Below, one piece after another: positions 15,275 to 25,924 of a DNA stretch of 64,000 nt (positions within the stretch are counted from its first letter, which is position 1; each line of letters opens with the position of its first letter). This stretch comes from Trichothermofontia sichuanensis B231 (GTDB lineage: Bacteria; Cyanobacteriota; Cyanobacteriia; B231): the NCBI RefSeq assembly GCF_026240635.1, contig NZ_CP110848.1:250501-314500 (forward strand), given 5' to 3'. Both the position numbers and the translations under genes were made by a program. Under the pieces are notes generated by a model that was given only the letters and a program-made list of their open reading frames with translations, did not search any database and was not told the origin of the DNA.

Positions 15275-16630
15275 ATGCACGATCGTACCCTCAGCCTCCA
15301 GGCCGACGATCTCAGCCTGTTAACCGACCTCTATGAGCTAACAATGGCTGCTTGCTATGTGGGTGAAGGGATCGATCAGCGGCCTGCGAGTTTTGAACTC
15401 TTTACCCGCGACCTTCCCCCCCACTGGGGCTACTTGATTGCGATGGGCTTGGCCCAGGTCCTCGCCTACCTGGAGCAACTGCACTTCACCCCGACGCAGA
15501 TCGCGGCGCTTCAGGCTAGCGGGGTATTTACCCATGTTCCCGATCGCTTCTGGTCCTTGCTAGCTGAAGCCCGGTTTACTGGGGATGTGTGGGCCGTTCC
15601 TGAAGGCACGGCGATCTTTGCCAATGAACCCCTCCTGCGGATTGAGGCTCCCCTCTGGCAGGCCCAACTGGTGGAAACCTACCTGCTCAATATCGTTAAC
15701 TATCAGACCCTGGTGGCCACTCGCACTGCCCGGATTCGTGATGTGGCTGGTCCTACGGCCACCCTTCTGGAATTTGGTACCCGGCGGGCTTTTGGCCCCC
15801 AAGCCTCTCTACTAGCTGCCCTGGCTGCCCTGGCTGCGGGGATGAATGGCACCTCCAATGTCTTAGCTGCCCTTAAATTAGAGGAACGTCCCCAAGGCAC
15901 AATGGCCCACGCCTTGGTCATGGCGATCGCGACCCTAGCGGGGGGCGAAGATGACGCCTTTGCCGCTTTCCATCGCTACTTTCCCCAGGCTACCCTCTTA
16001 ATCGACACTTATGATCCGATCGCTGCGGCCCAACGTCTTGCTGCCCAGCTTGCCGCGGGCAATCCCAACCTAAAAGGGGTACGTTTGGATTCTGGGGATC
16101 TGGCTAGTCTCTCCCGCCAGGTGCGTGCTCTGTTGCCTGGGGTACGCATCCTCGCCAGTGGTGACCTGGACGAATGGGAGATTGAAAAATTGCTGACCGC
16201 CGGGGCCTGCATTGACGGCTACGGCATTGGCACTCGCCTTGTCACGGGCTATCCAGTGAATGGGGTGTATAAGTTAGTCGAGATTGATGGCATTCCTGTC
16301 ATGAAGGAATCTAACCAAAAAATGACCTATCCTGGTCGTAAGCAGATCTTCCGTTGCCTTGACCCCTACCGCGATCGTCTCGGCCTTGCGACAGAATCTC
16401 CCCTGGCCGGAGAAACTCCCCTGCTCCAACCGGTCATGTGCCAAGGCCAGCGTCTGGCTGAGTTTGAGCACCGATTTCCGGGCACGATCGCCGCCATTCA
16501 GGAGCGGACAGCTACCAGTGTGGCCCAGCTTCCCGCTGCCATCCGTCGGCTCAGCCATCCTGCGACTGCCCCCGTCACCCTCTCTGCTGCTCTGGATGCC
16601 CTTATCCAAAAGACCCAGCACTCCCCGTAA
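15275..16630 (+). CDS. pncB: Nicotinate phosphoribosyltransferase
   Basis: A 451-residue enzyme that joins nicotinate and PRPP to give nicotinate mononucleotide in the Preiss-Handler NAD salvage route. Visible landmarks are LTDLYELTMA at the N-terminus, LEFGTRRAFGPQASL in the middle (the conserved GTRR phosphate-binding region), KGVRLDSGDL, and ASGDLDEWEI followed by IDGYGIGTRL. All are typical of the family. The ATG at 15275 has GTGGGAG 5-10 bp upstream. The longer frame from 15227 adds 16 poorly conserved residues. nadK lies 4 kb away on the other strand and prs, which makes PRPP, at 25969; these are related in pathway but not linked. Confidence 0.93.
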   Translation: MHDRTLSLQADDLSLLTDLYELTMAACYVGEGIDQRPASFELFTRDLPPHWGYLIAMGLAQVLAYLEQLHFTPTQIAALQASGVFTHVPDRFWSLLAEARFTGDVWAVPEGTAIFANEPLLRIEAPLWQAQLVETYLLNIVNYQTLVATRTARIRDVAGPTATLLEFGTRRAFGPQASLLAALAALAAGMNGTSNVLAALKLEERPQGTMAHALVMAIATLAGGEDDAFAAFHRYFPQATLLIDTYDPIAAAQRLAAQLAAGNPNLKGVRLDSGDLASLSRQVRALLPGVRILASGDLDEWEIEKLLTAGACIDGYGIGTRLVTGYPVNGVYKLVEIDGIPVMKESNQKMTYPGRKQIFRCLDPYRDRLGLATESPLAGETPLLQPVMCQGQRLAEFEHRFPGTIAAIQERTATSVAQLPAAIRRLSHPATAPVTLSAALDALIQKTQHSP

Positions 16631-16699
16631 ATCTGTTGGGTGTCATTCAACCAAAATCCTGCCTCCCCCAGAGCTTTTGCCCAAGCCGGGACAAAGGCG

Positions 16700-16791
16700 A
16701 CCGATGGCTATTTCTCCCCTCTCCCCCCTTGGGAGCGGGGCCGGGGGTGAGGGCAAGACGACTGTTGAGAGGACTATGTTGAGAGGACTAT
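16700..16791. repeat. GC-rich repeat and 14-bp tandem duplication
   Basis: The 16631-16818 gap contains a CCCCTCTCCC ... GGGGCCGGGGGTGAGGG element of the general repeat type. Directly after it, GTTGAGAGGACTAT is duplicated in tandem (16764-16777, 16778-16791). Confidence 0.5.
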
Positions 16792-16818
16792 ATGGATGTG
16801 TCCACCCCTCTAACCGTC

Positions 16819-17517
16819 TTAGACCGCCAGGAATTTTTGGATCACCTCTTGACTCAAGCCATCAGTAGGGCCAGAGGCAACGATACCGCCCTTTTGCATG
16901 GCGTAGTACCAATCCGCCTGTCGGACAAAGTGTAGATGTTGCTCCACCAGCAGCACCGAGATGCCCGTGGTTTCAATAATGCGCCGCACTGCCGCTTCAA
17001 TTTCCAAAATAATCGAGGGTTGAATTCCCTCCGTTGGTTCATCTAGGACTAGGAGGCGGGGATTCCCCATCAGCGCACGGGCGATCGCCAACTGCTGCTG
17101 CTGGCCACCACTGAGGTCGCCTCCCATCCGACCCAGCATGGTTTCCAGCACAGGGAAAAGTTGGAAAATTTCTGGTGGAATCGTTTGCTGACGGGCACGC
17201 TGTGGGCGAGCCTCCAAACCCAGCAATAAATTTTCCTTCACCGTCAATCGGGGAATAATTTCGCGGCCTTGGGGGACATAGCCAATGCCTAGCCGCGCCC
17301 GCTGATCCGGAGATTTAGCTGTAATCAGTTCTTGGTCAAAGAGGATCCGGCCCGATCGGGGTTTGAGTAACCCGATCACCGACTTGAGCAGGGTCGTCTT
17401 GCCGACCCCATTACGGCCAATCAGGCAAACCATTTTTCCCTGGGGCACTGTGAGATCGACATCGCGCAGAATATGGCTTTCGCCGTAATAAACATTGAGA
17501 CCCGTAATTTGCAGCAT
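16819..17517 (-). CDS. urtE: Urea/branched-chain amino acid ABC transporter ATPase, UrtE-like
   Basis: A 232-residue ATPase of the HAAT (LivF) class from the ATG at 17517. Walker A GRNGVGKTT is at 34-42, the ABC signature LSGGQ at 135-139, Walker B LLVLDE at 155-160, with E160 catalytic and the H-loop His194. DEPTEGIQPSII and the start MLQITGLNVYYGESHIL are characteristic of UrtE, which with UrtD drives urea import. The frame stays open to 17667, adding 50 residues of low-complexity Ala/Thr/Ser; neither start has a clear ribosome-binding site. The other urt genes are not nearby, so this is an isolated subunit gene. A LivF role cannot be excluded. Confidence 0.85.
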   Translation of the reverse strand: MLQITGLNVYYGESHILRDVDLTVPQGKMVCLIGRNGVGKTTLLKSVIGLLKPRSGRILFDQELITAKSPDQRARLGIGYVPQGREIIPRLTVKENLLLGLEARPQRARQQTIPPEIFQLFPVLETMLGRMGGDLSGGQQQQLAIARALMGNPRLLVLDEPTEGIQPSIILEIEAAVRRIIETTGISVLLVEQHLHFVRQADWYYAMQKGGIVASGPTDGLSQEVIQKFLAV

Positions 17518-17807
17518 GGCATGGGTCGTGGGATCAGCAGGGGGAGCGGGGAGGGTTGGGGTCATGGCAGAAGAAACTACAGCAGAAGATAAGGCAGAAG
17601 CAAAGGGCACGTCGAAAAATAGCCCACGGAATGTCGGTGTCAGATCATGACCAAATGATGGCCTCAACCTGAACCTGCGTATGAGGATAGCATCAAGGAC
17701 TAGTCAGGACGGACGAGTTAGGGATCTAGGCAGTTACCCCCTGCCAATAGATGCTGGGACACAAACATTGCCCCAACGCTCCAGCCGCAGTGATGCGGAG
17801 TGATCAT

Positions 17808-17912
17808 AATAATTATTGCAATTTAGGCTGAAACACCACCCTCACCCCCACCCCCTCTCCCGCTGCGGGAGAGGGGCTTAGACATCTCTTTCTAATCTGA
17901 AATAACTATATC
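17808..17912. repeat. Family B MITE-like repeat, diverged copy
   Basis: The left end AATTATTGCAATTTAGGCTG is mirrored, imperfectly, by the right end (reverse complement ATAGTTATTTCAGATTAG). The centre is CCCCCTCTCCC GCTGC GGGAGAGGGG. Compared with the copies at 24211, 39971 and 62241 the right arm is different. The remainder of the 17518-18015 gap has no gene apart from the possible N-terminal extension of urtE. Confidence 0.6.
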
Positions 17913-18015
17913 AAGCTCAAGCTAATGCCCCGTACCGGGATAGCCCCTCCCCAGTCATCGGGAAATTCGTTAGGATTAAGCTCAACTCAATTGATCGTTT
18001 CCCCCGAAATCGGTG

Positions 18016-18504
18016 ATGACTATCCCACGCAAACTCTTGGCTCCCCTCATCCTGCTGGCGATCGTTGGTCTAGCGCCGCGATCGCTGGCCCACATGGTTG
18101 AAAGTAACTATATCCTCACGGATCAGTTGGAATTCACCTCTACCTTTAGCACTGGTGAACCCTTTGCCTCGGCGCCGGTGAAAGTCTATGCCCCCAATAA
18201 TCGGGAAAAGCCCTGGCTAGAAGCCAAGACCGATGCCAATGGCAAGTTTGCCTTCAAACCCGATCCCAACATCCCCGGTAACTGGGAAGTCCAGATTGGG
18301 GAAGGGGGCCATTTTGATAGCTATACAGTCCCTGTGGCAGCCCAAGGGGTTCAACTCGATCAGATTGTTGATGCGGGCAGGCAAGATCTACACTACGCTA
18401 GCTCACCGCTCTTGCTGGCAGGCACAGCGCTGGTCGTGGTCGGTAGCCTCGGGACAGCCTACGTCACGCGTCGTCGCTCTGGGGCTAGGTCTTCGCTTCC
18501 GTAG
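18016..18504 (+). CDS. Exported, membrane-anchored protein with DUF4198/carboxypeptidase-regulatory-like domain
   Basis: A 162-residue protein. The N-terminus is a signal peptide (LLAPLILLAIVGLAPRSLA), with likely cleavage just before HMVESNY. The middle is a small beta-sandwich domain with SAPVKVYAP, KTDANGKFAFKPD and GNWEVQIGEGGH, typical of transthyretin-like or DUF4198 domains. A C-terminal membrane helix (LLLAGTALVVVGSLGTAYV) is followed by basic residues. It is therefore a periplasmic domain with a C-terminal anchor. Related domains accompany nickel/cobalt uptake systems. A mature N-terminal His could bind metal, but no transporter gene is adjacent, so the function is unknown. The GTG at 18013 immediately precedes the ATG chosen. 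Confidence 0.75.
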   Translation: MTIPRKLLAPLILLAIVGLAPRSLAHMVESNYILTDQLEFTSTFSTGEPFASAPVKVYAPNNREKPWLEAKTDANGKFAFKPDPNIPGNWEVQIGEGGHFDSYTVPVAAQGVQLDQIVDAGRQDLHYASSPLLLAGTALVVVGSLGTAYVTRRRSGARSSLP

Positions 18505-18534
18505 AAACAGTTAGGGCCGTATCCCAGGGTCCTA

Positions 18535-20006
18535 TCAAAGGCGGGTCAAGGTTTCTAATGCTTGTTGGAGATCGGCAGTGAGGGTGGCAACAGCCGCTTT
18601 GGCCGCAGACCGGCTGGCGCTGTAGCTGGACCATCGCTGGCTCACATCGATCGGGGTTCCGATCGTAATTACGGCTTGGCGCCGCCCTAATTGGGGTCGC
18701 CGGGGAACCGCTACCCCCTTCACCCGCTCCACCAGATCAAACAGAATTAGAGCGGTTTCGGCTAAGCGCTCAAAGCGGGGCTGCTGCTGAACATATTCCG
18801 CCGTAACGGCAACAAAGCTTTCCACAAGGCGCATGTGGCGCAGGTGTAGGCTGGCAACGGCAGCACTCCAGTCTGCTAATCCCCGCTCCAAGGAACACAG
18901 ACGGAATAGGGACGGGAGATCCTCCCGATAGATCTGCATCCACCCGGCTTCTTCCAAACGACGGCAACGGCGGCCCAGGCTACCCGTATGGGGTAAACCG
19001 AAGTAGTCTTTGCCAATGCTCAGGGCAGTGTGCAAGAGGTGGGCAAGGCGCTGGTCGATCAGAGCCGCCTTACCCACTTCCCCTGGGCTGACTGCTGTTG
19101 GGACAGCGTTTCCCCTGGAAAACGCCGAGGCATGGGGATAAAACCGTTGGTAAAACTGCTCCAGGCGCGTGAGCAAATGTTCCCCGATGGCACACAGACG
19201 GCGGGCATAGGCCTCAGGGGGAGTAGTTTGTGGCTGGTTAAAGGACGCAAGGGGCAATCCAGTATCTTTTTCCAGGCGGCTGAGGAGGCGATCGAGGGCA
19301 GACCAGTTGGGGTGGGGGTAAAGATAGCGCAGCCCGATCGGCACAATCAGTAAGGGCTGTGACTGACCGGCCTTGCGCAAGTCCTCCACACCCCAAAAGG
19401 CCAGTTGGGTAGTTCCCGGTTCCAGGGGGCTGAGGAGCTCACTGTGGCCATTGGTGGCCCCTTCGGGGGCGATCGTGATCGGAAACTCCCCCTCCTGGAG
19501 ATAAGCCCGAATCGTCTTCAATGCCTTCAGATCCATTGCCCGCCCCCGCCGCACCGGCACCCCCCCAAGCGAGCAAAGAACCAGCCTAACCAACGGCCTG
19601 CCCACAAGGTCATGCCGCGATCGTACATAAAAGCAGTATGAACGGGGCGTTGCAATTTCAATCCCTGCCGTCGCGCTGCCTGGGGCAGGATACGCGAGAA
19701 CAAATAGGCCATTGGCAGGGGATCATCCACCTGGCTGTGGCGAAAGGCAAGCAGCAGCCGGATTTCCCCGCTTTGAAACTGCTGGAAGCATTCCACCAAC
19801 GGTTCGGGGTGGGCACACACGACCGGCCAGATGCCCGCCGGTAACCACCGACACAAACGCACCCGTAACAGCAGGGGCAGGACAGCATACGCCAGCCACA
19901 GGACCCAACGGTTGAGCCGGGGTGGGATAAACTCAAGCGGGGGTTGGGCACATTGCTGGGCTACATCGCTGTTTCGGCACCCCCCTTTAGCTTTCCCGCA
20001 GGACAT
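18535..20006 (-). pseudogene. PlsC-like acyltransferase gene split by a one-base frameshift
   Basis: Two overlapping minus-strand frames together make one acyltransferase of about 490 residues. The upstream frame holds the catalytic H-x4-D motif (HSQVDD) and runs to YDRGMTLWAGRWLGWFFARLGG. It then goes out of frame at a run of seven G (19560-19566). The downstream frame continues correctly as VPVRRGRAMDLKALK and carries EGATNGHSE, the glycerol-phosphate acyltransferase motif III. Eight G instead of seven would restore the frame, so this is a real lesion, a phase-variable tract or a sequencing error. The start at 20006 or 20018 overlaps the end of the regulator gene, implying translational coupling. 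The likely role is phospholipid or other acyl transfer. Confidence 0.8.
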
Positions 20007-20682
20007 AGCCCACCCCACGCACCGTTTGAATCAGGCGTTTTTCCCCTTCCTGTTCAATCTTGAGCCGCAAATAGCGAATATAGACCTCAATCACGTTGGA
20101 TTCTCCCATGAAGTCATAGCCCCAAACATTCTCCAGGATCTGCTCACGGGTAAGAACTTCACGGGGGTTTTCCATCAAGTACTTCAGCAGTTCAAACTCC
20201 TTCATGGTCAGATCGATCGTGCGGCCATTGCGAAAAGCCCGTCGTGTGGCTAGATCCAGCAGGAGATCTCCAAACCGCAGCTGCTCTGTTGTGCTGACTT
20301 CTGGCTGAAGGTAAATCTGTAATAGTTGCAGGAAGTGCTCGGATTGATAGGGTTTGAGGCAGTAGTCATCGGCACCAACTTCCAGACAGGCAATCCGATC
20401 CTCCACCGTATCCCGCGCCATGAGCAGCAACACCGGTGCATGGATACCCCGTTCCCGGAGTCGGCTGCAAACCTTAAGGCCAGACTCACTGCCTAAACTG
20501 CGATCGACCACAATCAACGCCGGTTGAAGGCTCTGGGCCTGGAGCAACCCCTCGGCGCCATTCGGGGCAATGACTGCCTGATAGCCGGCTTCCTGGAGAT
20601 CCAGGCTCATCTGTTGGGCTAGGGTGTCATCCGCTTCGATCAACAATACACAGGGAATGGGACTGGCAGGTAATCCATTCAT
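19987..20682 (-). CDS. OmpR-family response regulator, NblR-like
   Basis: A 231-residue two-component regulator. The receiver domain (about 10-125) has the acidic pocket E16-D18/D19, phospho-acceptor D60 in VVDRSL, and the conserved Lys in LKPY. The C-terminal winged-helix domain (about 135-230) has KEFELLKYLMENP and the end VRGVGYVLRES, standard for OmpR/PhoB proteins. The receiver's switch Thr/Ser position is Met (LLLMARD), which is unusual. Sequence style and its place between nadK and an acyltransferase resemble NblR, the non-bleaching regulator of phycobilisome breakdown, but RpaA/RpaB relatives cannot be excluded by eye. It overlaps the downstream acyltransferase gene. Confidence 0.85.
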   Translation of the reverse strand: MNGLPASPIPCVLLIEADDTLAQQMSLDLQEAGYQAVIAPNGAEGLLQAQSLQPALIVVDRSLGSESGLKVCSRLRERGIHAPVLLLMARDTVEDRIACLEVGADDYCLKPYQSEHFLQLLQIYLQPEVSTTEQLRFGDLLLDLATRRAFRNGRTIDLTMKEFELLKYLMENPREVLTREQILENVWGYDFMGESNVIEVYIRYLRLKIEQEGEKRLIQTVRGVGYVLRES

Positions 20683-20728
20683 CGGGTTAGACAGACCTTA
20701 CAGCAGGAGGGCTGTGCTCCATTGTGCC

Positions 20729-21652
20729 TTACGGCAGTTCCACTGAGGAGGGTTTAGCCGTATGGGGCAACCCCCACCCCAACTTTTCGCGCAGAATGCG
20801 GAAAAACTCCGGCGGCTGGAGCCGGATAAACTTCGCGTCGTAACACGATCGCTGCGAGCGCACACGATCTTCCGGCAACACATAACACCCCGCGTTGCCA
20901 TCCACCACCATCACTAAACGGTTAGGGTTGGCCGGGAAAATCGTCACGGGTTCAGTATCCGCAAATACGAGGGCACGAGAAGCCAGGGAGTGGGGGCAGA
21001 TCGGCACCAGTTGCAGAACCGGCACCCCCGGCGTGATCACCGGTCCCCCTGAACTCAGCGAGTAGGCGGTTGACCCTGTGGGCGTGGAGATAATGATGCC
21101 ATCTGCAGCAATATCCACAGGGGCATGGCGGCCAATTTCAATTTCAAAGTGGCACATGCTAGTCAGGGGTTCCCGATGCAGCACCATTTCATTCAGGCAG
21201 AGGGCTTCCCAGAGGAGCACTTCCTCCCGTAAAACCTGGACCGTAAGCATACTCCGGGCTTCGATTTCGTAGTTGCCCGCCATCACTTGCGCTAGCATGG
21301 GGGGTAGGTTGCCTAAATACGCTTCGGTGAGAAAGCCCATGTGCCCGGTATTAATGGTCAGCAGAGGAATACCCCAGGGGGCAACCTGACGAAAAGCCGA
21401 GAGGACCGTCCCATCGCCACCGAGGACCACTGCAAAACTCATTTTTTCGTCAAAACCAGGGGGATTGAGGCGATCGATCGGGGTATGACACACAGGGCTA
21501 TTAGGTTGGGAATAGCCGAGGATACCCCCCACGCCCGTTGCTAGATGGACTTCCCAGCCATGTTCCTGGAGATAGGCTTCGACTTCCCTAGCCACCCGAT
21601 AGGCAATGGGTTTTGCGTCGTTATAAATAACGCCAGCTTTAGGCACGGTCAA
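20729..21652 (-). CDS. nadK: NAD(+) kinase
   Basis: A 307-residue enzyme phosphorylating NAD to NADP. The GGDGT motif (78-82) and [10 protein letters not shown] follow in the right order. The second diagnostic stretch is [11 protein letters not shown] through [21 protein letters not shown] and the [14 protein letters not shown] segment. Length is typical of the cyanobacterial long form (NadK2-like). It starts at an ATG at 21652 and precedes the response-regulator gene by 46 bp on the same strand, so nadK, the regulator and the acyltransferase probably form one operon. The 500 bp upstream contains a diverged family A repeat (21910-22105). Confidence 0.95.
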   Translation of the reverse strand: MTVPKAGVIYNDAKPIAYRVAREVEAYLQEHGWEVHLATGVGGILGYSQPNSPVCHTPIDRLNPPGFDEKMSFAVVLGGDGTVLSAFRQVAPWGIPLLTINTGHMGFLTEAYLGNLPPMLAQVMAGNYEIEARSMLTVQVLREEVLLWEALCLNEMVLHREPLTSMCHFEIEIGRHAPVDIAADGIIISTPTGSTAYSLSSGGPVITPGVPVLQLVPICPHSLASRALVFADTEPVTIFPANPNRLVMVVDGNAGCYVLPEDRVRSQRSCYDAKFIRLQPPEFFRILREKLGWGLPHTAKPSSVELP

Positions 21653-21909
21653 CTCTGCAATCTTAAAGTAGGGTTCAACAGGATAGGGGGCAATTAAGGC
21701 AACGGGCAGGATAACCTCAGGGATAGCCGTAATCTTGACAGGTTTTATCCCTGGATGACTGTCAAGGTATTGACTACGCGAGGGATACCTGATTGTCGGT
21801 CACACCAGCCATTGCAAGCTGCCTACCCCAGAACAAAATCGTTAAGCCATTGACGCATGAATTGGACTATTTGGCAATCGAGATCAGGATACCGCGATGC
21901 CAACCCCCA

Positions 21910-22105
21910 GGGAGCATCCCAATCGGGCAACCGGTAGCCCTCATCCCCCGCCCTTCCCTTCTCCCTACACCCCTGCCTGCTGCCAACAGCGGATTTCCCT
22001 CCCTCTCCCCGTGCATGGGGATTGGGCGAAGGGAGCAGGATTTTCAATGCGCTCCCCTCTGTGCTCAAGATACAAGGGTGAAGGCAACAAAAGTGGGATG
22101 CCTCC
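21910..22105. repeat. Family A MITE-like repeat, diverged long copy
   Basis: The left end GGGAGCATCCCAATCGGGCA corresponds to the left ends at 2906 and 32511. The right end is AAAGTGGGATGCCTCC, its imperfect inverse. The interior keeps CCCTCATCCCC and CCCTCTCCCC but is longer and decayed. It fills much of the 21653-22160 gap, in which no gene is seen. Confidence 0.6.
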
Positions 22106-22160
22106 AGTCTAATGCTGTCTTCGATCGGGATTTATGGCATAGCTGGCCGATACCGCTTGT

Positions 22161-23144
22161 CTATACAAAGGGAGCCTGTTTTTTGGCCGCGCTTTTCTTC
22201 TGTCGTGCCTTTGCTTGCTGGTAATCCAACTCTTTGAGCTTTTTCATGATGCGGCTGAAATAATCTTGCAAATATACCTCCAGGGTGGTGGTGTCCTTGG
22301 GGTCCAAGCCAAAGACAGCATAAGTATCGGTCATCGGGGCGATCATCGGCTTACCCGTTGCCAGCACTTCCACAAATGCCAGCCGATCACTCAGGTTCCA
22401 CCCCCACTCGAAGAAACGGGCGACTTTCCGGACGGCGCGTAACCAACTGAGGGGCATCCGCATGATCTTGGCTTCGCGATCACTGAGCCGTTCACATAAA
22501 CGAATAATTTCGTACCCACTCCAAGCCCGTGTACCCACCACGGGGAAGGTACGGTTCACGGTTTCTGGCACACTCAGGGCACGCAGAGCAAACTTGGCAA
22601 TGTCCTGGGTATCCATGTAAGCCATTGGGGCGATATCACTGGTAATCCAGACCGCCTGCTGCTCCAGGATAGGGATGGCATACTGGCCAATTAACCCTTG
22701 CAGGAAACCGGACAGGCGCAGGACCGTGTAGTTCAAGCCCGACTCAGCCAAAAATAACTCAGTGCAGTGCTTAATCGCCATTAACGGCACCTGGGGATAC
22801 TGTTCCGCATCCAGAATTGAGAAGAAAATATAGCGATCGACCTGGGCTGCATGGGCCGCCTGGATCAAGGCCACCTTACCCTCCCAATCGACCGCCTTCA
22901 CACTCAGAGAGTCAGTGGCCCGCGCAGTGGCAGCATCAATTACTACCTCGATCCCTGCCAGGGCAGGTGGTAGCGTCTCTGGCAGGGTCAGATCGCCGCT
23001 GACCAGTTCCGCCCCCCATTCCTTAAGGAAGGCCGCCCGCCGTTGACTGCGAACCAGACACCGCACCTGATGCCCTTCATCTAAGGCCCGCCGTGCTACC
23101 TGCCGCCCCAAAGTTCCCGTCGCCCCAACCACCAGAATCTTCAT
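22161..23144 (-). CDS. ycf39: Ycf39/HCF244-type photosystem II assembly protein (atypical SDR)
   Basis: A 327-residue NAD(P)-binding protein of the atypical short-chain dehydrogenase type. The N-terminal GATGTLG (7-13) is the nucleotide-binding loop; LVRSQRRAAFLKEWGAELVSGDL and VDRYIFFSIL follow as in Ycf39. Ycf39 binds high-light-inducible proteins and helps insert chlorophyll into newly made D1 during photosystem II assembly and repair. The C-terminus is Lys/Ala-rich. The ATG at 23144 lies 21 bp from a 16-bp palindrome. psbA is elsewhere in the window, not linked. Confidence 0.88.
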   Translation of the reverse strand: MKILVVGATGTLGRQVARRALDEGHQVRCLVRSQRRAAFLKEWGAELVSGDLTLPETLPPALAGIEVVIDAATARATDSLSVKAVDWEGKVALIQAAHAAQVDRYIFFSILDAEQYPQVPLMAIKHCTELFLAESGLNYTVLRLSGFLQGLIGQYAIPILEQQAVWITSDIAPMAYMDTQDIAKFALRALSVPETVNRTFPVVGTRAWSGYEIIRLCERLSDREAKIMRMPLSWLRAVRKVARFFEWGWNLSDRLAFVEVLATGKPMIAPMTDTYAVFGLDPKDTTTLEVYLQDYFSRIMKKLKELDYQQAKARQKKSAAKKQAPFV

Positions 23145-23165
23145 GAAGAACTCTATTAAAACGTT

Positions 23166-23181
23166 AACTTTTATAAAAGTT
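23166..23181 (-). promoter_or_regulatory. 16-bp palindrome in the ycf39 promoter region
   Basis: AACTTTTATAAAAGTT is a perfect palindrome 21 bp upstream of the ycf39 start codon; its TATAAA centre could overlap a -10 box. It may be an operator or simply an AT-rich promoter element. The rest of 23145-23596 has no gene. Confidence 0.4.
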
Positions 23182-23596
23182 TATCAGAAAAGTGTACGGG
23201 ATCCCCAGAGGGTGATCTCGTTCTCGCCATCGTCAAGTTGAGTCATCACATCAATCTTTGCCAACTTGAAGGCGGTGTGGGGCCATTGGGGTTAGTCAGA
23301 TGCCTGAGGATTATTTATGAAGATTTGCAAAGTAAGGGCCTGCGATCGAGCTTGCCCTAGGGAGCCATGTCGGGATGCCGCCCCCCTAGTCAATACCCCA
23401 CGAGAGGTGGGTCGTCACTCCGTATTTTTGGGGTATTTAGGTATTCCTGCCCAGTATTGTTACGCAAATCTCTAGTGGGCATTGTCGCTGATTGGTGAGT
23501 AGGCTAGAAAAGCCTGGGAAGGTAAGGGTGTATGGTTGACAGGATGAACGGGGTTTTGTTGACTGGGGCATTACCAGCTTGGCAGGAGTACGCAAA

Positions 23597-24181
23597 ATGG
23601 GGGTATTTAGCGATCTTAATCAGGCGTTCAAGGTCGGCAAACTAACGAACAAACCAGGTCTGAAGGCCTTTACTTCGGCTACCTCAAAGGCTACTCAGGG
23701 ATTTAGACAGACCCAGATTTATCCCTGGAGCAAAGTTACGCCGAAAAATAATCAAGTGGTGGCTTGGTCGGGTCAATTACCCCATTTGCCCCCGCGTTGG
23801 TACCACTGGTTCTACCTGTGTGCGCTGGACCGGCCCACTGCTGATGGTCGCTATAGTCCGCGCCTCCAGCCGGACTATACCCATGAACTGTACCTGGGTG
23901 TCCTCAGCCTGGATACTCAGGAACGCCGCATTTTATTTCACAGTCAGTTTCAGGTTCCTCTCCCCTCGTCCGGCGCAACGGCTGTCTCGGCAGAGGCCGC
24001 ATCCTTAAGGGATAAGGTGGCTGAAAAGATTGGCGATCTGTTTGCGCAAATGGTGGGGGCAACCAAGGGGGTGGACTACCTGCTCTATCCCCATGCAGAC
24101 TGGTGGATACCGATCCTCCAAGCGTGTTATCGCCGGATTACACAACAGATGGCGGCGGAAATGGACTATACGGCAGGGTAG
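23597..24181 (+). CDS. Conserved-looking hypothetical protein, 194 residues
   Basis: I do not recognise the family. The ATG at 23597 is chosen because AGGAG lies at 23584-23588, an ideal ribosome-binding site; the longer frame from 23579 would run through it. The protein starts MGVFSDLNQAFKVGKLTN and has a tryptophan-rich middle (LPPRWYHWFYLCALDRP). It has an acidic beta-rich segment and ends with a helical region containing TKGVDYLLYPHADWWIPILQACYRRI. There is no signal peptide and no clear membrane segment. Codon use matches the neighbours. It stands alone between ycf39 (divergent) and a family B repeat. Confidence 0.7.
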   Translation: MGVFSDLNQAFKVGKLTNKPGLKAFTSATSKATQGFRQTQIYPWSKVTPKNNQVVAWSGQLPHLPPRWYHWFYLCALDRPTADGRYSPRLQPDYTHELYLGVLSLDTQERRILFHSQFQVPLPSSGATAVSAEAASLRDKVAEKIGDLFAQMVGATKGVDYLLYPHADWWIPILQACYRRITQQMAAEMDYTAG

Positions 24182-24210
24182 GGGTGAGAAGGGAGAAGGG
24201 AGGGAAGAGA

Positions 24211-24317
24211 TATAGTCATTGCAATTTAGGCTGAAACAACACCCTCATCCCCAGCCCCTCTCCCAGAGCGGGAGAGGGGAGCGAAGAACTGTATCGTTCT
24301 TATTTGGATTGACCATA
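24211..24317. repeat. Family B MITE-like repeat, 107 bp
   Basis: The left end TATAGTCATTGCAATTTAGG and the reverse complement of the right end, TATGGTCAATCCAAATAAGA, are imperfect terminal inverted repeats extending over about 28 bp. The core is CCCCTCTCCC AGAGC GGGAGAGGGG. Both outer ends are TA, as expected of a TA target site. Near-identical copies lie at 39971 and, inverted, at 62241. Confidence 0.75.
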
Positions 24318-24395
24318 GCTTGGTTTTGGGGTCACCACCTGGGTGGTTGCGGTGTGTCGATGCACGGGCCTTCCCACTTCCCGCTCTCTAGGCTT

Positions 24396-24411
24396 GCCTA
24401 GAAGTGATGGC

Positions 24412-24422
<11 letters not shown>
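24396..24422. repeat. 13-bp direct repeat spanning the icd stop codon
   Basis: GCCTAGAAGTGAT occurs at 24396-24408 and 24410-24422. The second copy contains the icd stop codon, so the last codons of icd are duplicated just beyond the gene. Confidence 0.6.
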
Positions 24423-25833
<1,411 letters not shown>

Positions 25834-25924
25834 AGCCGACAGCCATTGTCATCAAAGGTAACCCGTGAATCCTAACACCTCTCCCCAACCCCGCCATTGC
25901 ATTAAACTTTACCAAACCTAAATT

